64,000 bases of DNA from Diadophis punctatus similis. Taxonomy: Eukaryota > Chordata > Lepidosauria > Squamata > Dipsadidae. Below, one piece after another: positions 1 to 12,170 of the stretch (position 1 is its first letter; the number at the start of each line of letters is the position of its first letter). The notes beneath the pieces are model-generated. The model saw nothing but the letters and a program-made list of their open reading frames with translations. It was not told the DNA's origin and did not search any database. Made by a program: the position numbers and the translations under genes. The stretch lies in contig JALIGW010000005.1 in assembly GCA_023053685.1 (NCBI GenBank), positions 18,750,001 through 18,814,000 on the forward strand. The letters run 5' to 3'.

Positions 1-298
1 TAAAATGCAAATATCAGCCAACAACCTGTTTTCTGGTGACAGATTTGTACCATTCATTGATGTATAAAAGGGGCAGCAAGGCCTCTCTTTCTTCCTTCAA
101 AGCATCAAGATGGGCCAACTCATTAGAATCTTTTCCAACTTTATCCAGGGACCAGCTGTTCAGACAGCACAGTTGGAATTTAGCAATGGCTGGCGTTTAC
201 AAATTGCAGCCAACTGGGGAAGGGAGGAAAATGATTGTCAGTCTACCTCAAATGTGCTGACAGGGATTGTATTTGTATCTGCTGTATAAGGAGTTTTA

Positions 299-363
299 AA
301 ATAAATAAATAAATAGATAGATAGATGATAGATAGATAGATGATAGATAGGTAGGTAGGTAGG

Positions 364-432
<69 letters not shown>

Positions 433-471
433 GATAGATAGATAGATAAAAATAAATAAATAAATAAATAA
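299..471. repeat. (GATA)n microsatellite flanked by (ATAA)n
   Basis: Tetranucleotide array, mostly GATA with a short GGTA variant block around 350-365, bounded by ATAA repeats at both ends. GATA arrays were first characterised in snakes as the Bkm satellite component. The interruptions (GATGATA, GGTA) suggest an old array that has re-expanded. The minus-strand ORF through it (Leu/Ser/Ile/Tyr repeats) is an artefact. Confidence 0.95.
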
Positions 472-1630
472 TATTGTTTGCTTTGGATTCCTTCTAGTGC
501 AATAGAATAACTTCAAATAATTTTTTTTCAAGAGAACAGCACTGAATGCAGAACAACAGATGTAAAAAAAATTGACTGCAACAAATCAGGGAGTCTGACT
601 TAATTTCAGATCTAGATGTTATTACAGCTTAGATCAAATGTTCACAAACAAATCTAAAATATTTCAGGCAGGAAGTCCAAAGAGAATGGGCTGCATAAAT
701 ATTAAATTTATTGTTGTATATTTTTCAATATCATCATCATCTTTTTGATTGGATTTAGAAGCAACTTCTAGTCTGCTTCCTCAATAACACAGAAGACTAT
801 AAAAGTATGAATAATGACAAGGATTAGATGAATTTATGAAGGAATTTCAGTAATGCCACATATTTTGGGTGATGACACAAATAGGTGGAATATAGCAGTC
901 CTTTCCATTATAGTGTTAAGGTTTTTCATTTAACAACATTTTTCATTAAGATGTTTTGAACAGCTACAATATTTGGCTTTACTCTGCTAAGCCATTAACC
1001 AGTATCTACAAATCCAAAGGATTGCATTAACATACCACTTTAAAAAAAACTAAAACAAAACTACAATACTGTTTAATGTGTTGTATAACTATTTTTGATA
1101 TCTTCAATGTGCTGTTTCTGGACAACCAAGAATGACAGAAGGTTATTTGGGTTTCCTAGAAAGATATTTTAGATTACAGAAAGCTGTAGCGGATGTTTCT
1201 TTAATGCTATCGAACATTGATCTTTTATTCACTCCCTCCAGCAGGTGGACATAATATTATCAAAGCACAGATGTATCCGCTTTATGCTTCACTGTTTATA
1301 ATAGGCCTTCAACAGTTCCCTTGTTTGGTGATCATGAATTTGGAAGAAAGCTGCTCTGAAGAAAAAGGATTAAAGTATTAAGGGTCAAAGGAGATAAACT
1401 CCTATTTAACATTTTTATTGAGTTATAAATTATACAATACAAAATACATAAGTAAATAGAAAAGCAGTGGGGAGGAAAAGGGAGAAGAGAAGTGGGAGAG
1501 GATAAGAAAAAAAGAAAGAAACATTGACTTTTGACTCTCTCTCTTGCAGTAAAATAAGGCATTAACATCAAATCACAACTTTTTCCTTTTTCATAATAAT
1601 ATGAACCAACCATTTCTGTAAAGGTCTATC
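472..1630. other. AT-rich non-coding stretch, no gene seen
   Basis: No recognisable repeat of high copy and no exon-like reading frame. Around 1405-1450 an A/T-rich piece resembles a decayed retrotransposon tail, but I cannot assign it. Confidence 0.5.
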
Positions 1631-1638
1631 AATCTACT

Positions 1639-2074
1639 CAGGGGTGGGTTCCTACCGGTGCGGTCCAGTGTGTAGCTCCGGTAGGGACCTACCAATAATG
1701 CAATTTGCATGCGACTGCTCCGGTACCGTCTCCACCGGGCAGTCGTGCACGTTGCCATCTTTTTTAAAGAATTTTTGGGCGATTTTGCTTCTGCGCATGT
1801 GTGGAAGCAAAATTGCGCTGAAATCTCACGAGGAGACGCATGTGTGAGAGAGATTTTGGCGAGATTTTGCTTCAGCGCACATGTGGAAGCAAAATCGCGC
1901 CAAAATCTCTCTCGCGCTCACATCCCTTCGTGAGATTTTGGCGAGATTTTGCTTCTGTGCATGCGCAGAAGCAAAATTGTGCGAGGGGGCGTGCACGCAT
2001 AGCGTGTGCGCGCACGAAGCATAGAGAAACGCGGAGCAGCGCACCGGTCTCGGTAAGTAAGCAACTCACCCCTG
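1639..2074. mobile_element. Non-autonomous hAT-like element, CpG-rich (family A)
   Basis: Begins CAGGGGTGGGTTCCTACCGG and ends with the inverted CTCACCCCTG. The flanking 8-bp target duplications are AATCTACT (1631-1638) and AAACTACT (2075-2082), 7 of 8 matching; 8 bp is typical of hAT transposons. The interior is GC- and CpG-rich and is built from several copies of a module around TTTTGCTTCTGCGCATGCG and its reverse complement, so it folds on itself many times. It has no transposase ORF; the small overlapping frames on both strands are by-products of the palindromic modules. Related copies lie at 24546, 31060, 37034 and 53143. Confidence 0.85.
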
Positions 2075-2082
2075 AAACTACT

Positions 2083-3357
2083 TGGTAAAAGCCAAAATCA
2101 AAGTTTCCTTCATTTCCACTTTAAGCATGAAGTTGAGAAGCGGTCTTCAAATAGAAACAAAAGTACTTACGTTCTTTTCTTTAATCAAAGTAGTCAATTT
2201 TACCATTTCAGCCAACTCCATCAATTTCTGCAACCATTTGTCCATAGAGATTAGTTGATACACTCCTGATAAATTCTTTTTCCTATCCTTTAAAAGAAAA
2301 AAAGATTGAGCAGTAACTTGATCACAGGGATGAATGTGCTTCACAGGTGACCAGGAATACCTGCTCTATAAAAATTATTTTGGGTATGCAGTGAAGATGC
2401 TTCTCTCTTTCATTTTCCTATTGGTTACTTTCCTAGAACAGTCTGAACTGAGGGAGAAGATTGTAGAAAATATAAAGGTATGGGAGGATCCTGTCACAAG
2501 CCTACCTTGTTCAGAAATTTAAAATTTATTGTGTTGCAGCTTTTCTTAGTACCTTTCATGCATGGTTTGTTACTTTTAAAATGGGGAAATTTAAGCAGGC
2601 AGGAGCAACAGTCAAAATGCAATACAAAGTTGTAATTGAACTTCTTTGTATCGCTGACTTTGCTTCTCCTTTTTCCACAATTCATGTCTTGATTGTAGTC
2701 AAAAATGAAAATGAGCTGATTCCTTGCCTACACAAATTGCATGCTTAATACACAGCCGAGCAAATGCTTCCTGGCAACGCCTGCCAAAAACAAATCAAAC
2801 AAAACACTCAAATTTTTAAAGTTCTAGCAGTCTAGTTCTTAAATAAATGCATTGGAAACTCATGCATGTTTTTTTTTCTTTAGCAATGCGGGAGAATTTC
2901 TTTTTCATGTTTTCCTGGACATATAATATCTGTCACCTGGATACAGATGATTATTTGAAGCATTAATAACACTTACCAGCTGATGACTCCAGAAGATAAA
3001 AGTACTTATTTTTTTATAATGCAGATCATTTAAAAATATTCATAGATCATAATACTGGTCCAGAAATTTAATCACTGAATAGGTTAACGGACTTGCAATA
3101 CATCAGGATATTAAAATAACTCCCTAGGTATTTTAAGTTGATCAGCTGGAAACCTTTCAGCCTATATTTTTTAAAGGTTAGTGCTGCAGAAACATGTTAA
3201 GTGTCACTTGATAAGTTTGTGTTTTTTTTAAAGTAAATTTTAAAGTAAGCTGCTGAATATGCAGGGATATTAAAATAAAAACGGATTAGTTTGAAGTGTG
3301 CATTTTTAACCTTGGGAAGTTCATGCTTAGATCTCTGCAAAGTTAACTTTGGATTCA
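2083..3357. other. Non-coding, no recognised feature
   Basis: AT-rich, low repeat content. Short open frames have no recognisable domain and no codon bias. Confidence 0.45.
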
Positions 3358-3615
3358 GTACAAGTTGTTTTCGACTTATGTCCACAGTTGAGCCCAAAAT
3401 TTTAGTTGTTAAGCAAGGCAGTTAAGTGAGATTTGCCCCATTTTATGACTTTTTGGCTCAGCTGTTCAGCAAATCACTGCAGCTGTTAAGTGAATTATCT
3501 AGTTCTTAAGTGAATCTGGCTTCCTCCATTAACTTGTCAGAAGCCTTCTGGGAATGTTACAAATAGTTAATTATATGACCCTGGGACAGTGCAACAGACA
3601 TAAATACATGCCAGT
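3358..3615 (-). mobile_element. DNA transposon fragment (family with TAGTCCTTGACTTA terminus), minus orientation
   Basis: Decayed copy of the element better preserved at 54853-56023: shared phrases include 'gttaagtgaatta', 'cccattttatgac' and 'ttgtcagaagcc'. Its right side is cut by the hAT-like element that begins at 3616. Confidence 0.6.
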
Positions 3616-3860
3616 CAGGCGTAGGTTCTAAATTTTTTTTACTGCCAGTTCTGTGGGCGTGGCTTATTTTGTGGGTTTGGCTTGATTGTCATATGACTGG
3701 GCGGGCATGGCTTGGTGGTCATGTGACTTGGGCGAGGCTTGGTGGTCATGTGACTGGGTGGGTGTGGCCAACTCAATGTTACTTACATCAAGGGGTGCCT
3801 CGCCTGGCCCCTCCCCTCCCAGCCATTCCTTGTCACACCCAGCCTCAATGTATCTACAGT
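3616..3860 (+). mobile_element. hAT-like element fragment, family related to 53143-53770
   Basis: Starts CAGGCGTAGGTTCTAAATTT followed by a T-run and several GTGGGCGTGGCTT-type repeats, as at 53143. It sits inside the DNA-transposon fragment to its left. The right terminus is not clear, so the end is approximate. The frame of the repeated 'GHVTWARLGGHV' type is an artefact of the internal tandem units. Confidence 0.55.
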
Positions 3861-4500
3861 TCTGTAAAAATGTTGTTCACCTTTTTTCAACTTTATTATC
3901 TACACACTATAGATGTACTTTCATGGACCACTGAAAGGAGGAAATGGCTTTGCCCAAGAGTGTGATGGGCAACAGGCTTTTAAGGGGCTGCCAGAAAGAA
4001 GGGGGGGCAATGCCAAAGCACCAGAAGGCAAAACAAGAAGCAATGGATGGAAACTGAACAAAGAGAGAAGCAACCTAAAATAAGGAGAAACTTCCTGACA
4101 GTGAAACCAATATAGGTGCAGAAATATTTCAGTCGTAATTTCACATATAAAATAGCCATTCGTGTAATACAACCTGCATATTGTTCAAAACAGTAATTAG
4201 GATTATGGCTGATGTTTGACAGCAAGCCTAAAAGTCAAAGATCACAAGAGTGCTTCTTTCTCTATATACAAAACATCACATACCAGGAACAGCAGATTAA
4301 GCTGGATTTATGCAACCAGATGTACAAAATAAACACACATATATTTATGCTCTGGACTATAGACATTGAATGCATGTAAATCCCTGAAAACTATGTGGTA
4401 GCCCTGGGCAAAATAAAGGCAGTAAAATCACTCTAGGTGTAGGGACAGTGTAAAATATTAACACATGATAAATAATGGAACAATTAAAAATAATAGCACA
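3861..4500. other. Non-coding, no recognised feature
   Basis: No gene or known repeat identified. Confidence 0.4.
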
Positions 4501-4505
4501 GAGGT

Positions 4506-4880
4506 TTTATTTTCTCTCTCTCTCTCTCTCCCTCTCTCTCTCCCTTCCTTCCATTTTCTTTCTCTTTCTCTTTCTCTTTCTCTTTCTCTTTCTCTTTCTC
4601 TTTCTCTTTCTCTTTCTCTTTCTTTCTTTCTCTCTCTCTCTTTCTTTCTCTTTCTTTCTTGTCTCTCTCTATCTCTGTCTCTCTCACACACACCCTTCCT
4701 TCCTTCCTTCCTTCCTTCCTTCCTTCCTTCCTTCCTTCCTTCCTTCCTTCCTTCCTTCCTTCCTTCCTTCCTTCCTTTCTCTCTCTCCACCCCACCCCAC
4801 CCCACCTCATCTCATCTCATCATCTCATCTCATCTCATCTCATCATCTCATCCAACCCCACCCCACCCCATCCCATCCAA
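4506..4880. repeat. Compound pyrimidine microsatellite
   Basis: Successive blocks on the plus strand: (TC)n, hexamer (CTTTCT)n at about 4557-4625, mixed CT, (TTCC)n at about 4694-4777, then CCCCA and TCATC pentamer-like repeats to 4880. Almost purely pyrimidine for more than 250 bases. All overlapping frames (Ser/Leu/Phe/Pro or Arg/Glu/Lys repeats) are artefacts. Confidence 0.95.
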
Positions 4881-5525
4881 CATCTTTTAATATTTATAGA
4901 ATGCATACTGAAATTTATTAAGAGATACTCCAGCTAAATAAATGTCTTTTGATCAACTTAGTATATCAATAACTACTTACATATAATTGTAATATGCTAA
5001 AGAGGTGTGGTATAGGGTTAGCTAAAAAAGAACATACAAAGAAAATGTTAACAGTATCTAGTGATGGGAGAAGGCCATGAACACAAAACTGACAAAAATA
5101 TGATTCATGGCTGTTCTATAACACAAGGCCATGTTCCAGTTTTTGAGAAGACAAATATAAATCTTCATAGAATGCATTGCATAGCTTTATGATTTATTTT
5201 TGTGGCTCTGGATTTTAATGGAAAGCAAGACAGATTTTTCTTAAAGGTGAGGAATTGAGAATCAGGAAACCTTAAAAAGTTAATCTCATTGTTTTATTAT
5301 TCTGGTCCACTTTTTGGAGGAGCAAAAGATGCTGATATTCTCAATAAGGATCATAATCAGAGAAGAAGAAGAAAATTCAATCTCTAGCCATACTTGGTAT
5401 ATGGGTAAGATTCCATCTCTGTATATTCATAAGTGAATAGGAATAAATGAATCCACTTTAATTTTAAAAGACACTCATCTCTGCACAATTTATACATATG
5501 ATACTACTGTTATCTTTACAGAACC
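4881..5525. other. Non-coding, no recognised feature
   Basis: AT-rich sequence without identifiable repeat or exon. Confidence 0.4.
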
Positions 5526-5527
5526 AT

Positions 5528-5730
5528 GTTTGTGTAGTGGTTAGAATGCAGCATTGCAGGCTAATTCTGCTGACTGCCAACAGTTCAATTCTGACCAGCT
5601 CAAGGTTGACTCAGCCTTCCATCCTTCTGAGGTCGGAAAAATGAGTTGGGTGCAAACTGCTGACTCTCTAAACCACTTAGAGAGGGCTGTAAAGCACTGA
5701 ATATAAGTCTAAGTGCTATTGCTATCTTCC
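5528..5730 (+). mobile_element. tRNA-derived SINE (snake family 1)
   Basis: Carries the tRNA-like head 'tgtagtggttagaatgcag' with Pol III A-box-like sequence and a B-box-like 'cagttcaattctg', then the body 'ctcaaggttgactcagcc' and the tail 'taagtctaagtgctattgct'. Diverged copy; the same order recurs at 8083, 12857, 17110, 21631 (reverse), 27800 and 50333. Confidence 0.85.
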
Positions 5731-8080
5731 TATTCAGAAGTGTATTGTATCTTTGAGCAAAAAGATGGAGCAAAATGCAATAAAGTCTGCCTTTAACATG
5801 ATAATTTTTGCGTGGTTCTTTGAATGCCCTTCACTTTCTACATGCCATGGACAGGAGGAAGACATAGAGCAATAATGATTGCTAGTGGCATCATTTGTTT
5901 ATGAATTTACTGCCATTCAACAGAGATATTAGCTGTATGTACTGAAGCTTACCAGTTTCTGTCAATTCCAGGTGGGATGGTAAATATCAGTTTTTGTGAA
6001 ATACTGAAGAGCCATTAAACAATACAGACAGCTGGGTCAGTTTGAAACTCTGAAACTCATATTTCTACATTCCATAGTTCTTGCATATAGATGGTGAAGG
6101 CACCATGAAAAAATACTAGTTAATTAGAGTATTTAGACACATTGAATCATGTTGCAAGATCTGCTAAGTCTTTCTTGACAGTCATAAGCTGGTGCTTTGA
6201 GTCCAATTTTACTTTGACACGTTGCTTCCCCATGGAGTATTAGTGTGTAGTGTGCTTTTTATAAATATTTTTCCTGATTCATAAAAATGTGAATGGGTCT
6301 TCAGATCATATCCAGATTTCAAAATTTAGAATTGTCTCCTGAATATTATATATTAAACATTTTGCCAAAGGATATTATAGAACTATACAGAGTTTTTGAA
6401 TACTGATTGCTTTTCCTCAAGGATACTTAACTTTGAAGAACAAATGTGACATTATGATCACTTTAATTCACCAGTCCTGATTGCTTTGTCCACATGCAGT
6501 AACAAAAAAGGTCTTTTTTTTCACAAAATGAAATGTTGACACTTCCAGTCAATTCTAACCATTGTCAGCGCTAGTCAAAACTGGAGGCAACTTGTCAAAG
6601 CAAGCAATAAGGAGAATGGCACCACATCTGTAAAGTGAACTGAGTTGCTAAGATGAATTCAAGGGCCTTTTCCCAGACTTGACATGATGGTAACCATTGG
6701 AGATGAAACTGTTAGCCTTCTTCAGTATTGTTCTCAAAATGCTCAGGTGCCCACACCCCCATTGCTGTACAAATATTTAGCATCACTGTAACACAATTTC
6801 TGTGGTTGCTATGCTAGTTAAAATAAAATTGATGCACAACATAAATATCACTTTTTTAATGTATAGAAGAGCAACATAGAAAAAAGATGTTCATTTACTC
6901 ACAAAAATGCACATTCTTTGATCTTCCTCTTTCAAAATCTTAGTATCTGACAGACCATCTCATCAGGTTAAATGTTTTCTTTTACTTTGAGAAGCCCGTG
7001 GAGTAATCAGACTTTTAAACGTGATGTTGATAATAATGTGCTTGGTTGTGAGCTTAAGTGAAAAGAATTTTCTTTAAAAGGGGAGCATCATACTTTTATT
7101 ATTTTTCATAGTATTTGTCTGTTCTGGAGAATACAAAATTGAGACCTTATGCAAGATTTCAGCTTGTCTTTCATCATTCATACAAGTCTACTAGCTTGTT
7201 CCTTAATTTCAGTTTCAGAGCATCTGGAAAACTGACTTTGCATTCTCTAAGAATCTACAATAAAAAGAATCAAGGTAGAGCTTTTGAAACTGACATTCAG
7301 GACAGACTCTAATGGAAAACGATGAAGGATTTTTGAGGAGCTATTACATACTATACATTGTCAGTGAATCCAAAGACCATTTCTTTCTAAGATGCTTTTA
7401 TAGTATTTAAGGGCATTAGATGATAGTAGAGGTATTCTGTACCCATTGTAGAGAACATTTTGAACTCTAATGGAAAGATCAGAGAGCTACAACTTCTCTG
7501 CCCTACATGTGACTGCCAACTTCTTTCTCTCTCTCTCCCACTCCCCCCCCCCCGATTCTGTCTTATGGTATTAGTTCCTAGAACTCTTGAGGATCATGCC
7601 ACTAAAATTGTATAGGATGGGGGGGTTTCTAACAAAATAAGACAACCTCCCCCCCCCAGGCATTTCCCACAAACAGAAACAGGGTGGATCTTAATTCCAC
7701 CAAATTTATTAAAATCATTATGCTTTCTGCATGGAGCTGGAATTTTGGGTTCCATCGCAAGGCTTTGGATGCTAAACCAAACGTACAATTACCTGAAAGA
7801 GAGGCTTAGGGAGGTTTTTCATACAAGGCATTGCTTTTATTGCAAAGCAAACTTATAAGAGCATAGTTCAGTAACAAGCATACTATAATGATATGTGGGA
7901 ATGACTTGGGAGAGAGGAGGAAAAGCCGCAGACTAGACAGCCAGACAAGTGGCAGCTGAGTCTGCAAAAGGAATGAAAATGTGGCAAACATCTTAGAATT
8001 GACCATCTCTACTTTTTTCCACTGTAAAAGTGAGGGGAGAAGAGATCTACTTACAGACTTGCAAGATTCCATTAATCCAT
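5731..8080. other. Non-coding, two homopolymer tracts
   Basis: No gene seen. A C-run lies at about 7543-7554, and an oppositely composed G-run and C-run at about 7618-7660. The rest is ordinary AT-rich unique sequence. Confidence 0.45.
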
Positions 8081-8082
8081 AA

Positions 8083-8278
8083 TGGCACATAGTGATTAGA
8101 ATGCAGTATTGCAAGCTAACTCTGCTCAGTTAGTTCGATCCAGCTCAAGGTTGACTCAACTTCTGAGGTTGGTAAAATGATTGTTGGGGGCATATATTAA
8201 CTCTGTAAACCACTTAACAAACTGCCGTAAAGCACTATGAAGTGATATATAAGTCTAAGTGCTATCACTATTGCTATA
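8083..8278 (+). mobile_element. tRNA-derived SINE (snake family 1), diverged
   Basis: Head 'cacatagtgattagaatgca', body 'ctcaaggttgactcaac' and tail 'ataagtctaagtgctatc' match the family, with internal deletions. Confidence 0.8.
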
Positions 8279-9800
8279 ACATCACAATAAAGTCAGTGTT
8301 AATGTTCTGGGTGTGCTTCTTCTCTGGACTATCTCCCAAATTGACACAAACAGGCTCTGTGTACAAGATTTCATCTTAAATATCTGGTATTGAATCAAGA
8401 TTAAGAAAGCTGTAGAAGACAAAATCCTGGTCCAGATGACTGCTAATCAAGCATCCTCCAAAAGGAAGGATGATATATTATGAAAGCAGAGATACACTGG
8501 TCTGATGTCCAAGGTTATCAGTGTTCTGAATTAACATCCTTTGAGTGCCTATGAGATTCTAGGCTCAGTTTCACTTTTTAGCTTTTTTAAAATGTTTCTT
8601 AGAAATACTGAGAAGGTAGTATGCTACAATGAAAAGTGATTCACAGACCCTATTATATTTCATAGATTTTTTAAAATAATAATAATAATGTGGGATTGGG
8701 AAAAGTAAACTGGGGATAGCAGGGAGCATTTTTCTGTGGTTTTTATTCTGCGAAGAGTACACTTTGTATGTACAGTAGCCACATCCATAATGGCAGCCAT
8801 TTTGTGAGAGCATATACAATATATTTTTTAAATCTTTTAGGCCATTGGCCTAAAATGATGGCTTAGCCATGATCCATAGTTTAAATATACAAGTAGCAAC
8901 AATTAAAGCTGTTTAAAGATATTTCAATTCCTAAATTCAGAATATATTTATTATTCATTTGTTTGTAAAATGGAAAGCCCCCCACATATACCTTTTTGTC
9001 TTAAAGTAGTATATATAGTTCATCTTCCTCCCATTTTTGTCATGACAAATCTATTGGGTAGGTTGGAGTGATGGCAAACTCAAGGGAGAGGATAGGGAAG
9101 GGGAAGGGGCTAACATCCTGACTTATCTAGTGTCATAAAATCAAGCAGATGTGATATTTGCTCTTCAGCACAGTCACTTGACTTGATAATGATTATTCTT
9201 TCTTGGTAGCATCACAAGTGCTAAAGATCTTGCTGAAACACTACTGCTTAGATAATGGAGGAAGGAGAAGGACTAGTCATGTTCAGTGGTATGTTGTAAG
9301 AGTGTTCACTAGGATAGTGGAGACCCCTAACTGAAGGTAATAGCCCTAAATGTGTACTACAATTTTAACACGTGTTGTCTGCTAAGTGCTCACAAACTTC
9401 ATAGAAACATTTCCTTATTAAATCAAAATTGTAATTTAATTCAGTGAATGCTATAATAAAAGCTAGTTTTATATACAGAACTACTGCTTCTCACTCAAGT
9501 TATTTTGGCAAGATAAAATGGAAAAGGGAAAACCTGAGATCATATTGCATAGTTGGGATTGTTGAGCATTAACTTTTTTTTTTAAAAAAAGTCTTTTTTC
9601 TGGGCACATCCTTCTTAGTTTATTTTACTGCTTTGTTTAGTGATACCTTATTTCTTTTAGTTTTGTTTTAAAGTTTATTCCCATATTATTTTGATTCAAT
9701 AGTCTTAATGGTTTTTATTCCCAATATTCTTTTTAGTCAAATGTTGCTGTATGTACCCTTATTTATTTAAATCCCATGGCTCTAGCCTATACATCTATTT
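8279..9800. other. Non-coding, no recognised feature
   Basis: AT-rich, no supported gene or repeat. Confidence 0.4.
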
Positions 9801-9807
9801 GCTGCAT

Positions 9808-9950
9808 ATACTATACTATACTATACTATACTATACTGTACTGTACTGTACTGTACCGTACCGTACCGTACCGTACCGTACCGTACCGTACCGTACCGTA
9901 CCGTACCGCACCGCACTGCACTGCACTGCACTGCACTGCACTGCACTATA
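9808..9950. repeat. Stepwise-diverged pentamer microsatellite
   Basis: A period-5 array running through blocks of TACTA, TACTG, TACCG, CACCG and CACTG. Neighbouring blocks differ by one transition while the period is kept. Overlapping frames rich in Tyr/Arg/Thr/Val/Pro are artefacts. Confidence 0.95.
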
Positions 9951-9955
9951 TATTT

Positions 9956-11535
9956 GCATCTTGATTTGGTCTGTGCTGGTTAATGACTGTAATATTTTTT
10001 ATGATATCATAACAAATTAGCTGGTGATATTTCATTTAGGAGCACTTCCTCTAAATCAATGTCTCCAATCTTATGGGCAAATTATACTTGAAACTGGCAT
10101 CCATCATTTTCTTCTGAAATTTTAAAATTAATTGGACAATAAAATGGAAAAGTATCTGCTGGGTGCACTAATATTTTCATCACTGCTAATAGCCAGTGTA
10201 GACCATTGAGCTGTAAGATAGCTTCTTTATCCATACAGATTGATGGGTCAGATTAAACCCTCAAGGGTGAAGGTGATCCATTTTGCTTCCCATAAAGGGA
10301 ACAAAACTGATGTGACAAATGATCACCCAATAAGCCTCCTGACTACAATCAGAAAGTTACATGTACATCACACCATATTTTATGGAAACTCTCAAAAGTT
10401 CAGCTAGAAACTGTGTCAGCAGAAGACCAAGAAGGTGTTAAACAATGAAGACCAATGTATCATATTACAGTAGCTAAATTAATTCAACAGAGATATATAT
10501 TACTTAGGCATGGATATTTGACGTGCAGAAATTCAGACTGCAGAAGATGGCAAGCAAAGAATACAAAAAAACCCAACTGCCTAACTCCCTTGTTCCTTAG
10601 TGACTTCTGGTGAACTTTGCAACTTTATGAATTTAGCATTAGTATATCCACTTGAACTAAAGTTGGCATTTCTTCCAGCATATTTTTCAATTTCTTTCTT
10701 TTCCTCAAGGGCAACTTCTGGTAGAAATTAGACTCTCCTTAGTTCAGATACTACTCCTCTTGATTAAAATATTGCACAAAGTACAAGGCTGAACTCTCTA
10801 TATAGAAAAAAGTAAGCACATCCCATCTTCTCTTTAGTATTTGTTTGCATCAGTCTGCAGAGAAGTCTTCAGGTCTGACATTGAAGAGTTAGCTAAATAT
10901 ACAGTAAATTACTCTGAAACCAAGATCTGGATTTTATTTGAAAAGTCTAATGGACAATGAATGCTAATGGCAGATAAATGAAAGCAGAATCAAGCCATAG
11001 TTGAATCCTAATGCCTGCCAAGATAGATAGATCCATGGTGAGTTATCCCTTAACCTGGTCTTTCAGGTCTTCTAATGATGCACTCATCACACTGCAACTG
11101 AGTCCATCCACATTGCTGATGGTCATCCTCTTCTTCTTTATTTCTACTTTCACAGCATTACAGCCTTCCCCAGAGAGCTAGATATTTCCATGATATGTCC
11201 AAAGTGGGATAATTTGAACCTGGTCATTTGGATGTCAAGTGAGAATTTGATTTATTTATTTGATGATTCATTAGTTTGATTTCTTGACTGTCCATGGTAT
11301 TCTCAAGACTCTTTGCTTACATAAATTAAATGGTCATTATTTGATATATCCAAAAATGTAGGCTTAATTCCTAAACAACTTTGATAGTTGCATTAACTTT
11401 AAGAGTGGATTCTTTTAAGTTTTTCAGGTTTGAAAGAAAGTCTGATATAAAAATATATATGTTATTTTTAATCATTTTGTCATGTCCGAGTCTTGGTGAC
11501 TTTATAGGCAAGTGCTCTCCATGCACAATAATTAA
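9956..11535. other. Non-coding, no recognised feature
   Basis: No exon or recognisable element; AT-rich. Confidence 0.4.
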
Positions 11536-11540
11536 ATAAT

Positions 11541-11696
11541 AAAAATAAATAAATTGAAACTTGTGTGAACATGACATGGCACATCCCTACTATGATTTAA
11601 AAGAGTATTTTTAATGGTTAAAAAAATACCAGTCTTCTTTAAACTATAGTACGGATGTGCCATGTCATATTCACACAAGTTTAAATTTATTTTTTT
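11541..11696. repeat. Long near-perfect inverted repeat (hairpin MITE candidate)
   Basis: Two arms of about 70 bases (about 11541-11612 and 11621-11696) are reverse complements with few mismatches, centred on a loop near 'aatggtt'. The arm core 'catgacatggcacatcc' pairs with 'ggatgtgccatgtcat'. I did not find a convincing flanking target duplication, so whether it is a MITE or a foldback of other origin is open. Confidence 0.85.
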
Positions 11697-12168
11697 CCAA
11701 AGCATTTTCAGGTTGCATAATTCTAATGACTATTATTTCCAGTAGGAATTGAAACTAGAAAAATAGTGGCAGGTAAAGCTCAAATGTTGCCTATGCAGCA
11801 TGTCCTTCCTAGGAGTGATCTCATTATGCAAAGAAATTTGGTTTAAAGCAGTCATTTTGCATTGAATGAGATCAATCCTTTAAGGCTGATTTACCAAACT
11901 GAATGTTTCAGTAGGCAAACAAGTACATATTAAATTATATATGTTAATAAATATAGTTTTATGGAGGGAAAAAAGTGTTTGCATCCTTTTGCACATATTC
12001 ACCTGACTATTATTGGAGTTTCATATGAGTTCTATTCACAGCTAAAAGAAATCTTAATGAACAAATAACACTAAAGTCATCCAATATATGATGTGCCAGT
12101 ATTAAAAAACAATATTCTCTCTAGCTCAATAAATTCAGTTAAAAAGATAATAAAAACAAGTTTAATTG
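11697..12168. other. Non-coding, no recognised feature
   Basis: AT-rich unique-looking sequence. Confidence 0.4.
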
Positions 12169-12170
12169 GG

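Noticed and set aside
4465..4921. Ser/Leu/Phe/Pro-rich frames of 140-148 codons and their antisense
   Set aside because: Translations of a pyrimidine microsatellite.
9751..10020. 89-codon frame with Tyr/Arg/Thr/Val repeats
   Set aside because: Translation of the pentamer array.
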